The position numbers were made by a program, and so were the translations under genes. The notes under the pieces were generated by a model, which was given only the letters and a program-made list of their open reading frames with translations, ran no database searches and was not told the origin of the DNA. From an uncultured bacterium (lineage in GTDB: Bacteria > Bacteroidota > Bacteroidia > Bacteroidales > Rikenellaceae), in contig CAJMNH010000009.1 of assembly GCA_905214725.1 (NCBI GenBank), positions 1 to 64,000 on the forward strand: DNA of 64,000 nt, read 5' to 3'. Below, piece by piece: positions 1 through 7,715 of the stretch. Within the stretch, counting starts at the first letter, position 1; the number at the start of each line of letters is the position of its first letter.

Positions 1-50
<50 letters not shown>

Positions 51-222
51 ATAAAATGTTTTGTTAAATCTTTCGCTCTAATCCCAAAGGTATTGTTTGA
101 AATCACTCATATAGAGTGGATTAAACTAAGCTGCTCAATATTTTCAAAGAACGTCGTTCTATCGTATTATCAGAACTTTTCTCGTTTGTCTCTGCCTCAT
201 TTTTTGAAGCGGAAAGCGGATG

Positions 223-254
223 CAAAGGTAAAACCTTTTTTCGAACTTTCCAAA
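223..254 (-). promoter_or_regulatory. rRNA operon promoter, proximal of three tandem copies
   Basis: On the minus strand TTTG (251-254) is followed after exactly 20 bases by TACCTTTG (223-230), matching the Bacteroidetes -33/-7 promoter. It points at the 16S gene and would give a leader of about 170 bases. The downstream bases GCATCCGCTTTCCGCT resemble those after the next copy, so the unit looks duplicated. A further unpaired TACCTTTG lies at 85-92, closer to the 16S, without a visible -33 element. Confidence 0.75.
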
Positions 255-312
255 TCTTTTTCAAAAAAACTTTCGAAGATTTTCAAGGCCCTTTTCAGAG
301 CGGAAAGTGGTG

Positions 313-344
313 CAAAGATAACTCTTTTTAACATCCCTTCCAAA
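313..344 (-). promoter_or_regulatory. rRNA operon promoter, middle copy
   Basis: On the minus strand TTTG (341-344), 20-base spacer, TATCTTTG (313-320). The -33 region AGATTTGGAA is shared with the proximal copy, and the initially transcribed bases (GCACCACTTTCCGCT) are nearly the same, which points to tandem duplication of one promoter cassette about 90 bases away. Confidence 0.75.
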
Positions 345-426
345 TCTTTCGGAAGAATTTTTCGAACAAACTTTTCAGAGAACCCAGTTGCGTTTCAGAA
401 CAGATTTCATTTTCTGATTGCGGGTG

Positions 427-459
427 CAAAGATAAGGCATTCCCTCCGATATTTCCAAA
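427..459 (-). promoter_or_regulatory. rRNA operon promoter, distal copy
   Basis: On the minus strand TTTG (456-459), 21-base spacer, TATCTTTG (427-434), then GCACCCGC. It is 114 bases upstream of the middle copy. Three promoters in series are what one expects of a strongly expressed, growth-rate-controlled rRNA operon. Confidence 0.7.
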
Positions 460-790
460 CATTTCTTAAACTTTTTTCATAATTATTTTCGCCCGTTTTA
501 CACCGCATTATCCGACAGCCGATTACAGGGAAATCGTTTATCGACCTCAGCCGAACTTCGATATATAATATAGGTATCAGTTTTCAGTCGGTATCGCACA
601 AGGAATCATTTGCTGAACGACCGTTTCTCCGCTGAGCCTTCGGGACACTCCCTCCGCCCGAGTCGTTCGGATGACACCGCTACATTATCGAAGCGGCGGA
701 CGTGCCGGATGAACTTGATAAAAAACATCGTCAAAGGCTCAGCCGATGACGATGCAAAATGAATTTTCGAGCAGAGTAATCGGGAATCGG
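460..790. other. Intergenic stretch, nothing recognised
   Basis: Between the distal rRNA promoter and the DUF308 gene there is about 330 bp in which I see no gene, RNA or strong hairpin. Its left part is AT-rich, as is common upstream of rRNA promoters; the right part holds short open frames without a credible start or family. Confidence 0.5.
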
Positions 791-1351
791 CTACTCTTTT
801 TCCAAAGAACGCAGGGCGAATGCATGCGTTATACGGTAAATTCCGTAAGCGAAGAAGGCAAGACTGATCATCGAAACGACGAACAGCCCGTTCCACGCAG
901 GGCTGACAAGAAAAAAGAAGGAGAAAATGATGGCCAACACGGCCAAAATGACGAGCCAACTGCTGTCGGTATAACGGCGAAACTCATAAGCTTCTCCCAA
1001 CGCCCAGAAGGCGCGGAACAGAATCCAAAAGCCGACGACATAGATCAGCGTCCCCACGACCGATTCGATCGGCATGACCATCAGCATGACGGCCAGCAGC
1101 AACTCCATGATTCCCGTGGCGAGCATCCAGCCCCAACCGCGCAGCATATCGCTGTTGGAGGCGGCCAATACGATATCCATGATGCCGTCGACGAGCAGCA
1201 CGGCGATAAAAAGCATCGACAGCGCGACGAGCGTCGCGTCGGGCGTCACCAGACAGAACACGCCGACCAAGATCGAAAGCAGTCCGGCGATCAACGAGAC
1301 CCACCAGTATTTGACATGGCGGCTGTCCCGTACAAAGACATTTGTTTCCAT
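791..1351 (-). CDS. HdeD-like DUF308 membrane protein
   Basis: A 186-residue, very hydrophobic protein with about six membrane segments arranged as repeated pairs, as in the HdeD/DUF308 family of small inner-membrane proteins (HdeD is linked to acid resistance in enteric bacteria). Segments are visible near residues 16-35, 42-62, 73-90, 95-115, 133-150 and 155-172, with short charged loops. I chose the ATG that gives METNVFVRDS because it leaves a short soluble N-terminus before the first helix; the open frame continues about 19 codons further upstream without membrane character. The molecular role of the family is not established, so only family membership is claimed. It lies 101 bp behind the SDR gene on the same strand. 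Confidence 0.75.
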   Translation of the reverse strand: METNVFVRDSRHVKYWWVSLIAGLLSILVGVFCLVTPDATLVALSMLFIAVLLVDGIMDIVLAASNSDMLRGWGWMLATGIMELLLAVMLMVMPIESVVGTLIYVVGFWILFRAFWALGEAYEFRRYTDSSWLVILAVLAIIFSFFFLVSPAWNGLFVVSMISLAFFAYGIYRITHAFALRSLEKE

Positions 1352-1452
1352 ACGATTAAGGGTTTTGTCCTTACCCCGAACAAAAACAATGCCTGATCGC
1401 AATCGCAACGGATCGCGACCGGACGAGAATTCGAACGGGTCTGGATGCCTTG

Positions 1453-2268
1453 CTATTTGAAGGGAGAATCAGGCTCCTTGGACATATACCAATAGAACAT
1501 CCTATCGAGCAGTGACGGCCAGAATTTCTTGACAAAATGCGTCGCGCGCCCCTGAAATTCCATCAGACACAAACGTTTGCGGCGAACGATTCCACGAGCA
1601 ATAATACGGGCGACCTCCTCGGCCGTCATCATCTTGCCCTCTTCCCGCGGCGTCTCGCCCTGCTGCGAACCGTCAGCCGTAAGCGCTGAAAACCGCACGT
1701 TCGAGGCCGTAAAGCCCGGGCAAGCGATCATCACATGCACGCCTTTTCGGAGGTTCTCGATACGGATCGTCTCCAAAAATCCCGTCATCGCATACTTCGA
1801 AGCAGAATAGCCCGTACGGCCCGGCAGTCCATGAATTCCGGCTACGGACGAAACGCCCACGATCGAGCCGTGCGCCTTCTGGATATGGGGAAGCGCATAC
1901 TTCGTACAGTTGACGCAACCCCAAAAATTGACATCCATCAGCTTGTGCAATACGCTCAGATCGACCTCGTCGAACAGAGCCCGCATCGAAACGCCGGCAT
2001 TGCAAATCAGCACATCCACCCCGCCGAACGTCCCGACCGCCGTATCGATCAGGCGTTTACTGTCGGCTTCCTGCGTCACGTCGCACACCGAATAAGCAGC
2101 ATGACCGCCCTTAGAGACAATCGTATCGACGCTCTCTTTCAACTTTTCCTCGTGCCGTGCGCCGAGCACGACATTGGCGCCCGCCGCTGCAAAATACTCG
2201 GCCAACGCCTTGCCGATTCCCGACGAAGCGCCGGTCACAACCACCGTTTTCCCCTTGAAAAAATCCAT
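1453..2268 (-). CDS. Short-chain dehydrogenase/reductase
   Basis: A 271-residue classical SDR: NAD(P)-dependent oxidoreductase with a Rossmann fold. The cofactor motif TGASSGIG is at residues 12-19, CNAG (variant of NNAG) near 90, the catalytic Ser in GVSSVAG near 140, and the YSASK catalytic Tyr/Lys pair near 155-159. The extended C-terminus (about residues 190-271, ending with aromatic, basic sequence) resembles the SDR subgroup that associates with membranes or acts on lipid/sterol-type substrates, but the substrate cannot be read from the sequence. Its start lies 5 bp after the end of the MBL gene, so the two are probably co-transcribed. Confidence 0.85.
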   Translation of the reverse strand: MDFFKGKTVVVTGASSGIGKALAEYFAAAGANVVLGARHEEKLKESVDTIVSKGGHAAYSVCDVTQEADSKRLIDTAVGTFGGVDVLICNAGVSMRALFDEVDLSVLHKLMDVNFWGCVNCTKYALPHIQKAHGSIVGVSSVAGIHGLPGRTGYSASKYAMTGFLETIRIENLRKGVHVMIACPGFTASNVRFSALTADGSQQGETPREEGKMMTAEEVARIIARGIVRRKRLCLMEFQGRATHFVKKFWPSLLDRMFYWYMSKEPDSPFK

Positions 2269-2272
2269 ATCT

Positions 2273-3055
2273 TCAAATTGTTATTTCCAATCCGTCGTAA
2301 GCCAGTCCGACGCCCTGCGGCAGCAACTCCGAGGTCGCGGCGTGCAGTCCGATTTCGTGCGACATGTGAGTCAGCAGCGCCCGCCGCGGTGCAACCCGCG
2401 CGATAAGCGCCAGCGCCTCCTCGACATTGAAATGCGACGGATGCGCCTTGAATCTCAATGCATTGACTACCAGAACTTCCACTCCTTTCAGTTTCTCGAC
2501 CTCCGCGTCGGAGATCGTTTTGAAATCGGTCAAATACGCCACCGGACCGATCCGATAACCCGTCACTTCGAACCGTTCGGAGTGGTGACCCGAAACAGGC
2601 ACGATCCGCTCGCCGGCGATATGAAACGGACGCGAAACATCGATTTCATGCAGTCGTATGTCGGGCGCACCGCGGTATTTCTCCATCTCGAAAGCATAGT
2701 CGTAATCCTTGCGCACGACGCGGGCCGTCGCAGGAGCGGCATAAATATCCACCGGGCGGATTACCGGCGGAAAATCCACGAAATTGAAGGCGCGCACGTC
2801 GTCGATACCGCCCGTGTGGTCCTTGTGCTCATGCGTCAGCAGAATGGCGTCGAGACGGCTTACCCCCGCACGCAGCATCTGGCAGCGAAAATCGGGGCCC
2901 GCATCGATCACGAAGCGCGCTCCGCCGTCGGTCTCGACCATCGCCGAAGTGCGCAACCTATTGTCGCGGCTATCCGTCGAAGTGCAGACTTCGCAGCGGC
3001 AACCGATCACCGGCACACCTTGGGAGGTTCCCGAACCCAGAATCGTCAGTTTCAT
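2273..3055 (-). CDS. MBL-fold metallohydrolase (PhnP-like)
   Basis: A 260-residue metallo-beta-lactamase-fold hydrolase. The dinuclear metal site is visible as THEHKDH (His75, His77, Asp79, His80), followed by later His residues (SGHHSERF near 162 and LLTHMSHE near 231). The N-terminal LGSGTSQGVP and a Cys-rich GCRCEVC segment are typical of the PhnP/lipoyl-cluster phosphodiesterase-like subgroup, in which the cysteines bind a structural zinc. The physiological substrate is unknown; cyclic phosphodiesters are a family-based guess. The start chosen (MKLTILGSGT) lies only five bases after a TATCTTTG element at 3061-3068, so the mRNA may be leaderless. The SDR gene follows closely. Confidence 0.85.
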   Translation of the reverse strand: MKLTILGSGTSQGVPVIGCRCEVCTSTDSRDNRLRTSAMVETDGGARFVIDAGPDFRCQMLRAGVSRLDAILLTHEHKDHTGGIDDVRAFNFVDFPPVIRPVDIYAAPATARVVRKDYDYAFEMEKYRGAPDIRLHEIDVSRPFHIAGERIVPVSGHHSERFEVTGYRIGPVAYLTDFKTISDAEVEKLKGVEVLVVNALRFKAHPSHFNVEEALALIARVAPRRALLTHMSHEIGLHAATSELLPQGVGLAYDGLEITI

Positions 3056-3060
3056 TTGAA

Positions 3061-3148
3061 CAAAGATACGAAAAGTCGAGCGCAGAAGCAAACGTCAGTT
3101 TGATTATGCCGAGACGGAGTATCTAAGGCGAAGCCAAAGATACGAAAA
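3061..3148 (-). repeat. Promoter-bearing intergenic repeat, copy upstream of the MBL gene
   Basis: An 88-bp stretch, read on the minus strand, begins TTTTCGTATCTTTGGC, passes through GCCTTAGATACTCCGTCTCGGC and a short inverted repeat CAAAC-tgac-GTTTG, and ends CTCGACTTTTCGTATCTTTG. It is nearly identical to the copies at 49256-49419 and related to those at 4531-4686. Inside it TTTG (3089-3092) and TATCTTTG (3061-3068) are 20 bases apart, a complete Bacteroidetes promoter aimed at the MBL gene. Confidence 0.75.
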
Positions 3149-3183
3149 TTCACCGCAAAAGCACCGATAACCTTTCGGAACAC

Positions 3184-4509
3184 TCAGATTTTCAATTTCC
3201 GCCACCGGCCGCTACGAATATAGGCATAGGAGAGCGCCAGTGAAATCAGATAGTAAATGTGATCGGCCGTCCAGCAAAGCGCGACATTCGCCCGAATACC
3301 GTAGACCAGCCACAGCGTATAGAGCGTGTAGGCCGTGACACAGGCCAGCGTGATGGCGAGCGCCGTGCGCGTATTGCCCGTCCCTGAGACACTGAATTGG
3401 TAAATGAAGGCCGGTACGCAAGGCACGATCGTCGTGAGCATGACCCACAGCGACGGCACGGCGGCGGCAATCAGTTCCGCATTACCCGTATAGGCGCTCA
3501 GGATCAGACGGGGGAAAGCGGCAAAAAGCAGCGATACGGGCAACACGAAAGCGAAGCAGAGGCGCACCATGCGCCGACACAGTCCCTGCACCCGATCGGC
3601 TTCGCCCGCACCGATCAGATTGCCTACCAGCGAACTGGCCGTCGAGGCGAAGGCGTTGACGAAGAGGAAGACCACCGACGAGATGCTGCGCACGATATTC
3701 GTAACGGCCAGCGGACGCTCGCCGAGGTTTTCGATGGCCACGAAAAAGATAAACCAACTGATGAAAGCGATCGCCTCCTGCATCATGATCCACACCGAAA
3801 TGCCGAACACCTGCCGGAGAATTCCCCACTCGATTCCCCGAAAACGGAACAGCCCATACACCCGCCACGCTACGCGCCGGTAGGTGTAAACGACGAAGAA
3901 GACGAGCGATACGGCCTCCGAAATGACCGAGGCGATGGCCGCTCCGGCGATTCCGAGCGGCGGAATGCCCCATCCGCCGAAGATCAGCAGATAGTTCAAC
4001 ACGACGTTCGTTAAAACCATCACGACCGAGTTGGCCGTCAGAATACGTGTGTGGGTCGTACCGACATAAAAGGCGCGGAACATCGCCGCAGCAAACGAGA
4101 AGAAGAATCCGAACGTCCGATAATCGAGATAGGATTCGGCTGCGGCACGGATCGCCTGCGATTCGATCAACTGGCCGAGCAGCCACGGCGCCAGCACGCG
4201 CGACAAGCCGAAAAAGAGAACCGCCATGCCCAGCAGGAACCACATTCCCTGCATGAAGATCGGCCCGATGCCTGCGAGATTGCCTTCACCGTTGCGCCGT
4301 GCGATCAACACTTGCGCGCCGATACTGAACCCGAACCCCACCATGAAAATCGTCAGGTAGAAGATACCGGCAATGGCCGACGCGCCCAGTTCGACCTCGC
4401 CCACATGACCCAAATAGATCGTGTCGGTAAGGCCGATGAGCTGCTCCATCATCAGGCTCAACAACACCGGAAAGGTTATTTTCAGAATCTGCCGATTGGT
4501 AAAACGCAT
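3184..4509 (-). CDS. MATE family multidrug/metabolite efflux transporter
   Basis: A 441-residue integral membrane protein with about 12 helices in two six-helix halves, the layout of MATE (MOP superfamily) exporters that expel organic cations with Na+ or H+ entry. Recognisable are the N-terminal segment with PVLLSLMMEQLIGLTDTIYLGH, close to the MATE start, and IARRNGEGN after helix 2. The start MRFTNRQILK was taken because the upstream extension is not hydrophobic and overlaps the repeat array. The substrate is not predictable. It has its own promoter, supplied by the repeat array at 4531-4686, and it is separated from ahcY by a terminator. Confidence 0.88.
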   Translation of the reverse strand: MRFTNRQILKITFPVLLSLMMEQLIGLTDTIYLGHVGEVELGASAIAGIFYLTIFMVGFGFSIGAQVLIARRNGEGNLAGIGPIFMQGMWFLLGMAVLFFGLSRVLAPWLLGQLIESQAIRAAAESYLDYRTFGFFFSFAAAMFRAFYVGTTHTRILTANSVVMVLTNVVLNYLLIFGGWGIPPLGIAGAAIASVISEAVSLVFFVVYTYRRVAWRVYGLFRFRGIEWGILRQVFGISVWIMMQEAIAFISWFIFFVAIENLGERPLAVTNIVRSISSVVFLFVNAFASTASSLVGNLIGAGEADRVQGLCRRMVRLCFAFVLPVSLLFAAFPRLILSAYTGNAELIAAAVPSLWVMLTTIVPCVPAFIYQFSVSGTGNTRTALAITLACVTAYTLYTLWLVYGIRANVALCWTADHIYYLISLALSYAYIRSGRWRKLKI

Positions 4510-4530
4510 CGTCGTCGAATTTTTGGGGTA

Positions 4531-4686
4531 TAAAGATACGAATAAGCCGAGCGCAAAAGCAAATTTATTTGCATTTTGCCGAGACGGAGTATCTAAGGCA
4601 TCGCCAAAGTACGAATAAGCCGCGAGCAAAAGCAAATTTCAGTTGCATTTTGCCGAGGCGGAGTAGCTAAGGCAAGGCCAAAGATA
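4531..4686 (-). repeat. Triplicated promoter-bearing repeat upstream of the MATE gene
   Basis: Two full repeat units and the start of a third, related to those at 3061 and 49256. On the minus strand the -7 boxes are TATCTTTG (4679-4686), a one-base-deleted TACTTTG (4605-4611) and TATCTTTA (4531-4538). The two leftmost have TTTG 21 bases upstream (4633-4636 and 4560-4563). Each unit carries the conserved core GCCTTAGMTACTCCGYCTCGGC and a small inverted repeat around CAAAT/ATTTG. All units read toward the MATE gene, whose ATG lies about 20 bases beyond the last box. Confidence 0.75.
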
Positions 4687-4693
4687 CAAAAAT

Positions 4694-4722
4694 CGGGAAG
4701 AAAAGCCCTGCTTTTCCTCCCG
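4694..4722 (-). terminator. Rho-independent terminator of ahcY
   Basis: On the minus strand CGGGAGGAAAAGC and GCTTTTCTTCCCG form a hairpin with one mismatch or wobble and a short loop, followed by ATTTTTG. It lies about 30 bases past the ahcY stop and directly before the promoter repeats of the MATE gene. Confidence 0.75.
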
Positions 4723-4750
4723 AAAGGGGGTAAGGTTCTACATGAACCTG

Positions 4751-6160
4751 TCAATACCGGTAGTGCTCCGCCTTGTAGGGGCCGTCGACGTCGACGCCGA
4801 TGTAGTCGGCCTGCTTCTGCGAGAGACGGGTCAGTTCGACGCCCAGATTGTCGAGATGCAGCCGCGCGACCTCCTCGTCCAAATGCTTCGGCAACCGGTA
4901 GACGCCGACCTTCAACTCCTTCTGCCACAATTCCAACTGCGCCAGACACTGATTGGTAAACGAATTGGACATCACGAACGAAGGATGCCCCGTCGCACAC
5001 CCCAGATTCACCAGCCGCCCTTCGGCCAACACGAAGATCGAATGGCCGTCGGGGAAGGTATATTTATCGACCTGCGGCTTGATCGTCGTCTTCACCGCCG
5101 ACGACGCGTCGAGCCGCGCCATCTGTATCTCATTGTCGAAATGACCGATGTTGCAGACAATCGCCTGATCGCGCATCCGCTCCATGTGTTCGAGCGTGAT
5201 GATGTCGCAGTTGCCCGTGCAGGTGACGAAGATATTGCCCTCGGCAAGCGCTCGCTCGACCGTCTTCACCTCGAAGCCCTCCATCGCCGCCTGTAACGCG
5301 CAGATCGGATCGATCTCGGTGACGATCACCCGCGCGCCGTAGGCCTTCATCGAACGGGCGCAGCCCTTGCCCACGTCGCCGTAGCCGCAGACGACGACCA
5401 CCTTGCCGGCGATCATCACGTCCGTCGCGCGTTTGATGCCGTCGGCCAGCGATTCACGGCAACCGTAGAGATTGTCGAATTTCGATTTGGTACAGGAGTC
5501 GTTGACATTGATGGCCGGCACGAGCAGTTCGCCCGCCGCCTCCATCTGGTAGAGCCGGTGCACGCCCGTAGTCGTCTCTTCGCTTACGCCGCGCCACTCG
5601 GCCACCGTGCGGTGCCATTTCGAGGAATCCTCCGAAAGAATCGACCGCAGCGTATCCAGAATCACCGCTTCCTCGTGCGACGACGGGGCGCAATCGAGCG
5701 TCGAAGCATCGTTTTCGGCTTTGTATCCCTTGTGAATCAGCAGCGTTGCATCGCCGCCGTCGTCGACGATCAGGTTAGGGCCCTTGCCGCCCGGAAACGA
5801 AAGCGCCATGGCCGTGCACCACCAGTACTCTTCGAGCGTCTCGCCCTTCCACGCGAACACCGGCACGCCCGCCTCGGCAATAGCGGCAGCGGCATGATCC
5901 TGCGTCGAAAAGATATTGCACGAGCACCAGCGCACCTCGGCGCCCAGTTCGACGAGCGTCTCGATCAACACCGCCGTCTGGATCGTCATGTGCAGCGAAC
6001 CCATCACCCGCACCCCTCGGAGCGGTTTTTGCGGGCCGTACTTGCGGCGTACCGCCATCAAACCGGGCATTTCGTGCTCCGAAACCTCGATCTCCTTGCG
6101 TCCCCACTCCGCCAACGACAGGTCGGCGACCTTGTAGGGAATCGATTCATCCAAATACAT
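4751..6160 (-). CDS. ahcY: Adenosylhomocysteinase
   Basis: A 469-residue S-adenosyl-L-homocysteine hydrolase. This cytoplasmic NAD-dependent enzyme splits SAH into adenosine and homocysteine, removing the product inhibitor of methyltransferases. The family core is clear: N-terminal substrate domain with CNIFSTQDHAAAA, the NAD Rossmann motif GYGDVGKG, and the C-terminal tail ending DGPYKAEHYRY, the conserved Lys-Tyr that reaches into the partner subunit's NAD site. Length and ends match the family when MYLDES is used as start. A minus-strand TACCTTTG at 6194-6201 with TTG 20 bases upstream is its likely promoter. A terminator follows at 4694-4722. The MTA/SAH deaminase gene at 32 kb acts on the same metabolite. 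Confidence 0.97.
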   Translation of the reverse strand: MYLDESIPYKVADLSLAEWGRKEIEVSEHEMPGLMAVRRKYGPQKPLRGVRVMGSLHMTIQTAVLIETLVELGAEVRWCSCNIFSTQDHAAAAIAEAGVPVFAWKGETLEEYWWCTAMALSFPGGKGPNLIVDDGGDATLLIHKGYKAENDASTLDCAPSSHEEAVILDTLRSILSEDSSKWHRTVAEWRGVSEETTTGVHRLYQMEAAGELLVPAINVNDSCTKSKFDNLYGCRESLADGIKRATDVMIAGKVVVVCGYGDVGKGCARSMKAYGARVIVTEIDPICALQAAMEGFEVKTVERALAEGNIFVTCTGNCDIITLEHMERMRDQAIVCNIGHFDNEIQMARLDASSAVKTTIKPQVDKYTFPDGHSIFVLAEGRLVNLGCATGHPSFVMSNSFTNQCLAQLELWQKELKVGVYRLPKHLDEEVARLHLDNLGVELTRLSQKQADYIGVDVDGPYKAEHYRY

Positions 6161-6193
6161 CGTAGTATCTATTTTTAATTTGATTCTGCGGAG

Positions 6194-6224
6194 CAAAGGT
6201 AGCGATTTTCGCACGCATCTCCAA
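6194..6224 (-). promoter_or_regulatory. Probable ahcY promoter
   Basis: On the minus strand TACCTTTG (6194-6201) with TTG (6222-6224) 20 bases upstream. It lies 34 bases before the ahcY start codon, in the only non-coding gap between ahcY and the glycosyltransferase-like gene. Confidence 0.55.
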
Positions 6225-6265
6225 CGAATCGCGCAAACTTCCGCACAAGCCGCCCGATCGCGCAT

Positions 6266-7327
6266 TCAATGTTCCGCCAACTGCTTCAAAGCTCGACGCA
6301 CCAACGCGTCGGGACGCAGCCAACCGCGGTAATAGGCGGCGTTGGCCTCCTTCATCCGCTGCACGGCCTCGGGATGCCGCATCAGGAAATCGACCTGCGC
6401 CACGCACTCCGCCGCCGTCGTATAGGAGAGGTAGTTCACACCCTCCCTGAAATCGCCCGGAACCTCATAGGCGAAACGTTCGTTGACGACGGCACGGGCC
6501 GCAGCCACATATTCGCCCGTCTTCCAGCCGATAGAGTCCCACAACCCCGTGGAACCGATGCAGATATCGCAGCGGCGCATCAGGCGGAGATACTTGAAGC
6601 GATCCGTATACTTCTCCGCGACGATCAGGTCGGGACAAAGCGCGCGCGAAAGCGGCGTATCCGTCACTCCGCCCGTAAAATTTCGGGGATAACGCTCCTT
6701 GAGCGCACGGACGATGTCCATTCGCATCCCGTTGATCGCGCGGTTGTGTTCGCCGTCCCACAGTCGCGTAAGGAAAAGAATCTTCAATTTGTCCGAGGGG
6801 ACTTCTCGCCCCGCTCCGCGTTCGAATTTCTCCACCGTGAAATAAGAGCCCTCTTCCGCATGACGCGGACGGAACAAGGCGATCAGCCGTTTCCGAAGCG
6901 ATTTGATTTTAGGGGGAAGCGGATTGATCGGATTCTCAGGGCAGGTTACATGGTAATTGAACCCGAGCGGACGGATTTTAGCGCGGACATCCGCAGGGAA
7001 CATCTCGTTGCGGAACGCCGAACAACTGCGTTTGAAGTAGAGATCGACCATCTGAATATAGTTCGCCACGGCGACCGAATCGAAATTGTAGCCGTCGAGC
7101 ATGTCGAAGGCGATCTTCCGTCCGCCGATCGTCGCTTCGACCAAATGGGGATGGGGATATTCATCCGCCTTGTCGCAGCCCTCCTCGATCGTGAGCGCGA
7201 TCTCCCGCCGCCGGGCCAGCAACAGAAATCCCGTCACGATCTGACTCGTATGCGGACTGCGCGACACGAGCCGCAGCCGGACATCGGGACGTTCGGTAAA
7301 AACGGAAGCGGGAGAATCGACTTTCAT
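6266..7327 (-). CDS. Glycosyltransferase-like protein (CgeB/GT4-type C-terminal half)
   Basis: A 353-residue soluble protein whose C-terminal half looks like the nucleotide-sugar-binding half of GT-B glycosyltransferases: a KILFLTRLW strand start, RCDICIGSTGLWDSIGWKTGEYVAA where a donor-binding helix is expected, then a region on preserving or promoting a state (PGDFREGVNYLSY) and a closing helix with HPEAVQRMKEAN. The N-terminal half is not recognised. I therefore call it glycosyltransferase-like and do not assign a substrate; cell-surface glycan synthesis is the usual context. The ATG giving MKVDSP was chosen because further upstream the frame runs antisense-like through the riboflavin kinase gene. 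It lies 23 bp behind that gene. Confidence 0.5.
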   Translation of the reverse strand: MKVDSPASVFTERPDVRLRLVSRSPHTSQIVTGFLLLARRREIALTIEEGCDKADEYPHPHLVEATIGGRKIAFDMLDGYNFDSVAVANYIQMVDLYFKRSCSAFRNEMFPADVRAKIRPLGFNYHVTCPENPINPLPPKIKSLRKRLIALFRPRHAEEGSYFTVEKFERGAGREVPSDKLKILFLTRLWDGEHNRAINGMRMDIVRALKERYPRNFTGGVTDTPLSRALCPDLIVAEKYTDRFKYLRLMRRCDICIGSTGLWDSIGWKTGEYVAAARAVVNERFAYEVPGDFREGVNYLSYTTAAECVAQVDFLMRHPEAVQRMKEANAAYYRGWLRPDALVRRALKQLAEH

Positions 7328-7350
7328 ATCTGCATCTCGGATTGAACGGT

Positions 7351-7710
7351 TTATTCTTCGTCGCGGCAGATTTCGCGACGGTCGGCCTCGATCTGGCGGA
7401 ATAACTCCTCCACCGAACCGAATTGCCGTTCCGCCCGGACGAAGCGCACCAGTTCCACCCGCAGCCGGCGACCGTAAAGATCGCCTTCGAAGCCGAAGAG
7501 ATTGGTCTCCAGCAGACGCCGCCGACCGCCGACGGTCGGCTTGTAACCGAGATTCGACATGGCGCGATAGGTGCGTCCGTCCACCTCCACGCGTGACGCA
7601 TAGACCCCGTCGCGCACCTCCGGTTTCCCATCCACCTCGATATTCGCCGTCGGAAAGCCCATGCGGCCTCCGAGGCGATTCCCGTGGACGACGATTCCTT
7701 CGATTACCAT
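7351..7710 (-). CDS. Stand-alone riboflavin kinase domain
   Basis: A 119-residue protein consisting only of a flavokinase domain, which converts riboflavin and ATP to FMN. The signature GRMGFPTANIE (residues 15-25) binds the ATP phosphates, and ETNLFGFEGDLYG (about 68-80) carries the catalytic Glu and the beta-strand typical of the C-terminal half of RibF. In most bacteria this domain is fused behind an FMN adenylyltransferase domain of about 180 residues (bifunctional RibF). Here the next gene upstream ends 5 bp away, so the domain is truly alone and intact. Either the adenylyltransferase is encoded elsewhere or a second, full RibF exists. It probably shares a transcript with the permease gene before it. 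Confidence 0.8.
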   Translation of the reverse strand: MVIEGIVVHGNRLGGRMGFPTANIEVDGKPEVRDGVYASRVEVDGRTYRAMSNLGYKPTVGGRRRLLETNLFGFEGDLYGRRLRVELVRFVRAERQFGSVEELFRQIEADRREICRDEE

Positions 7711-7715
7711 AGGAC

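Noticed and set aside
93..482. A 129-residue open frame on the plus strand opposite the rRNA promoters
   Set aside because: The translation is a low-complexity mix of Phe, Lys and Ser produced by repeated TTTTC/CTTTC promoter sequence; it has no start context or family and lies in a known type of regulatory region.
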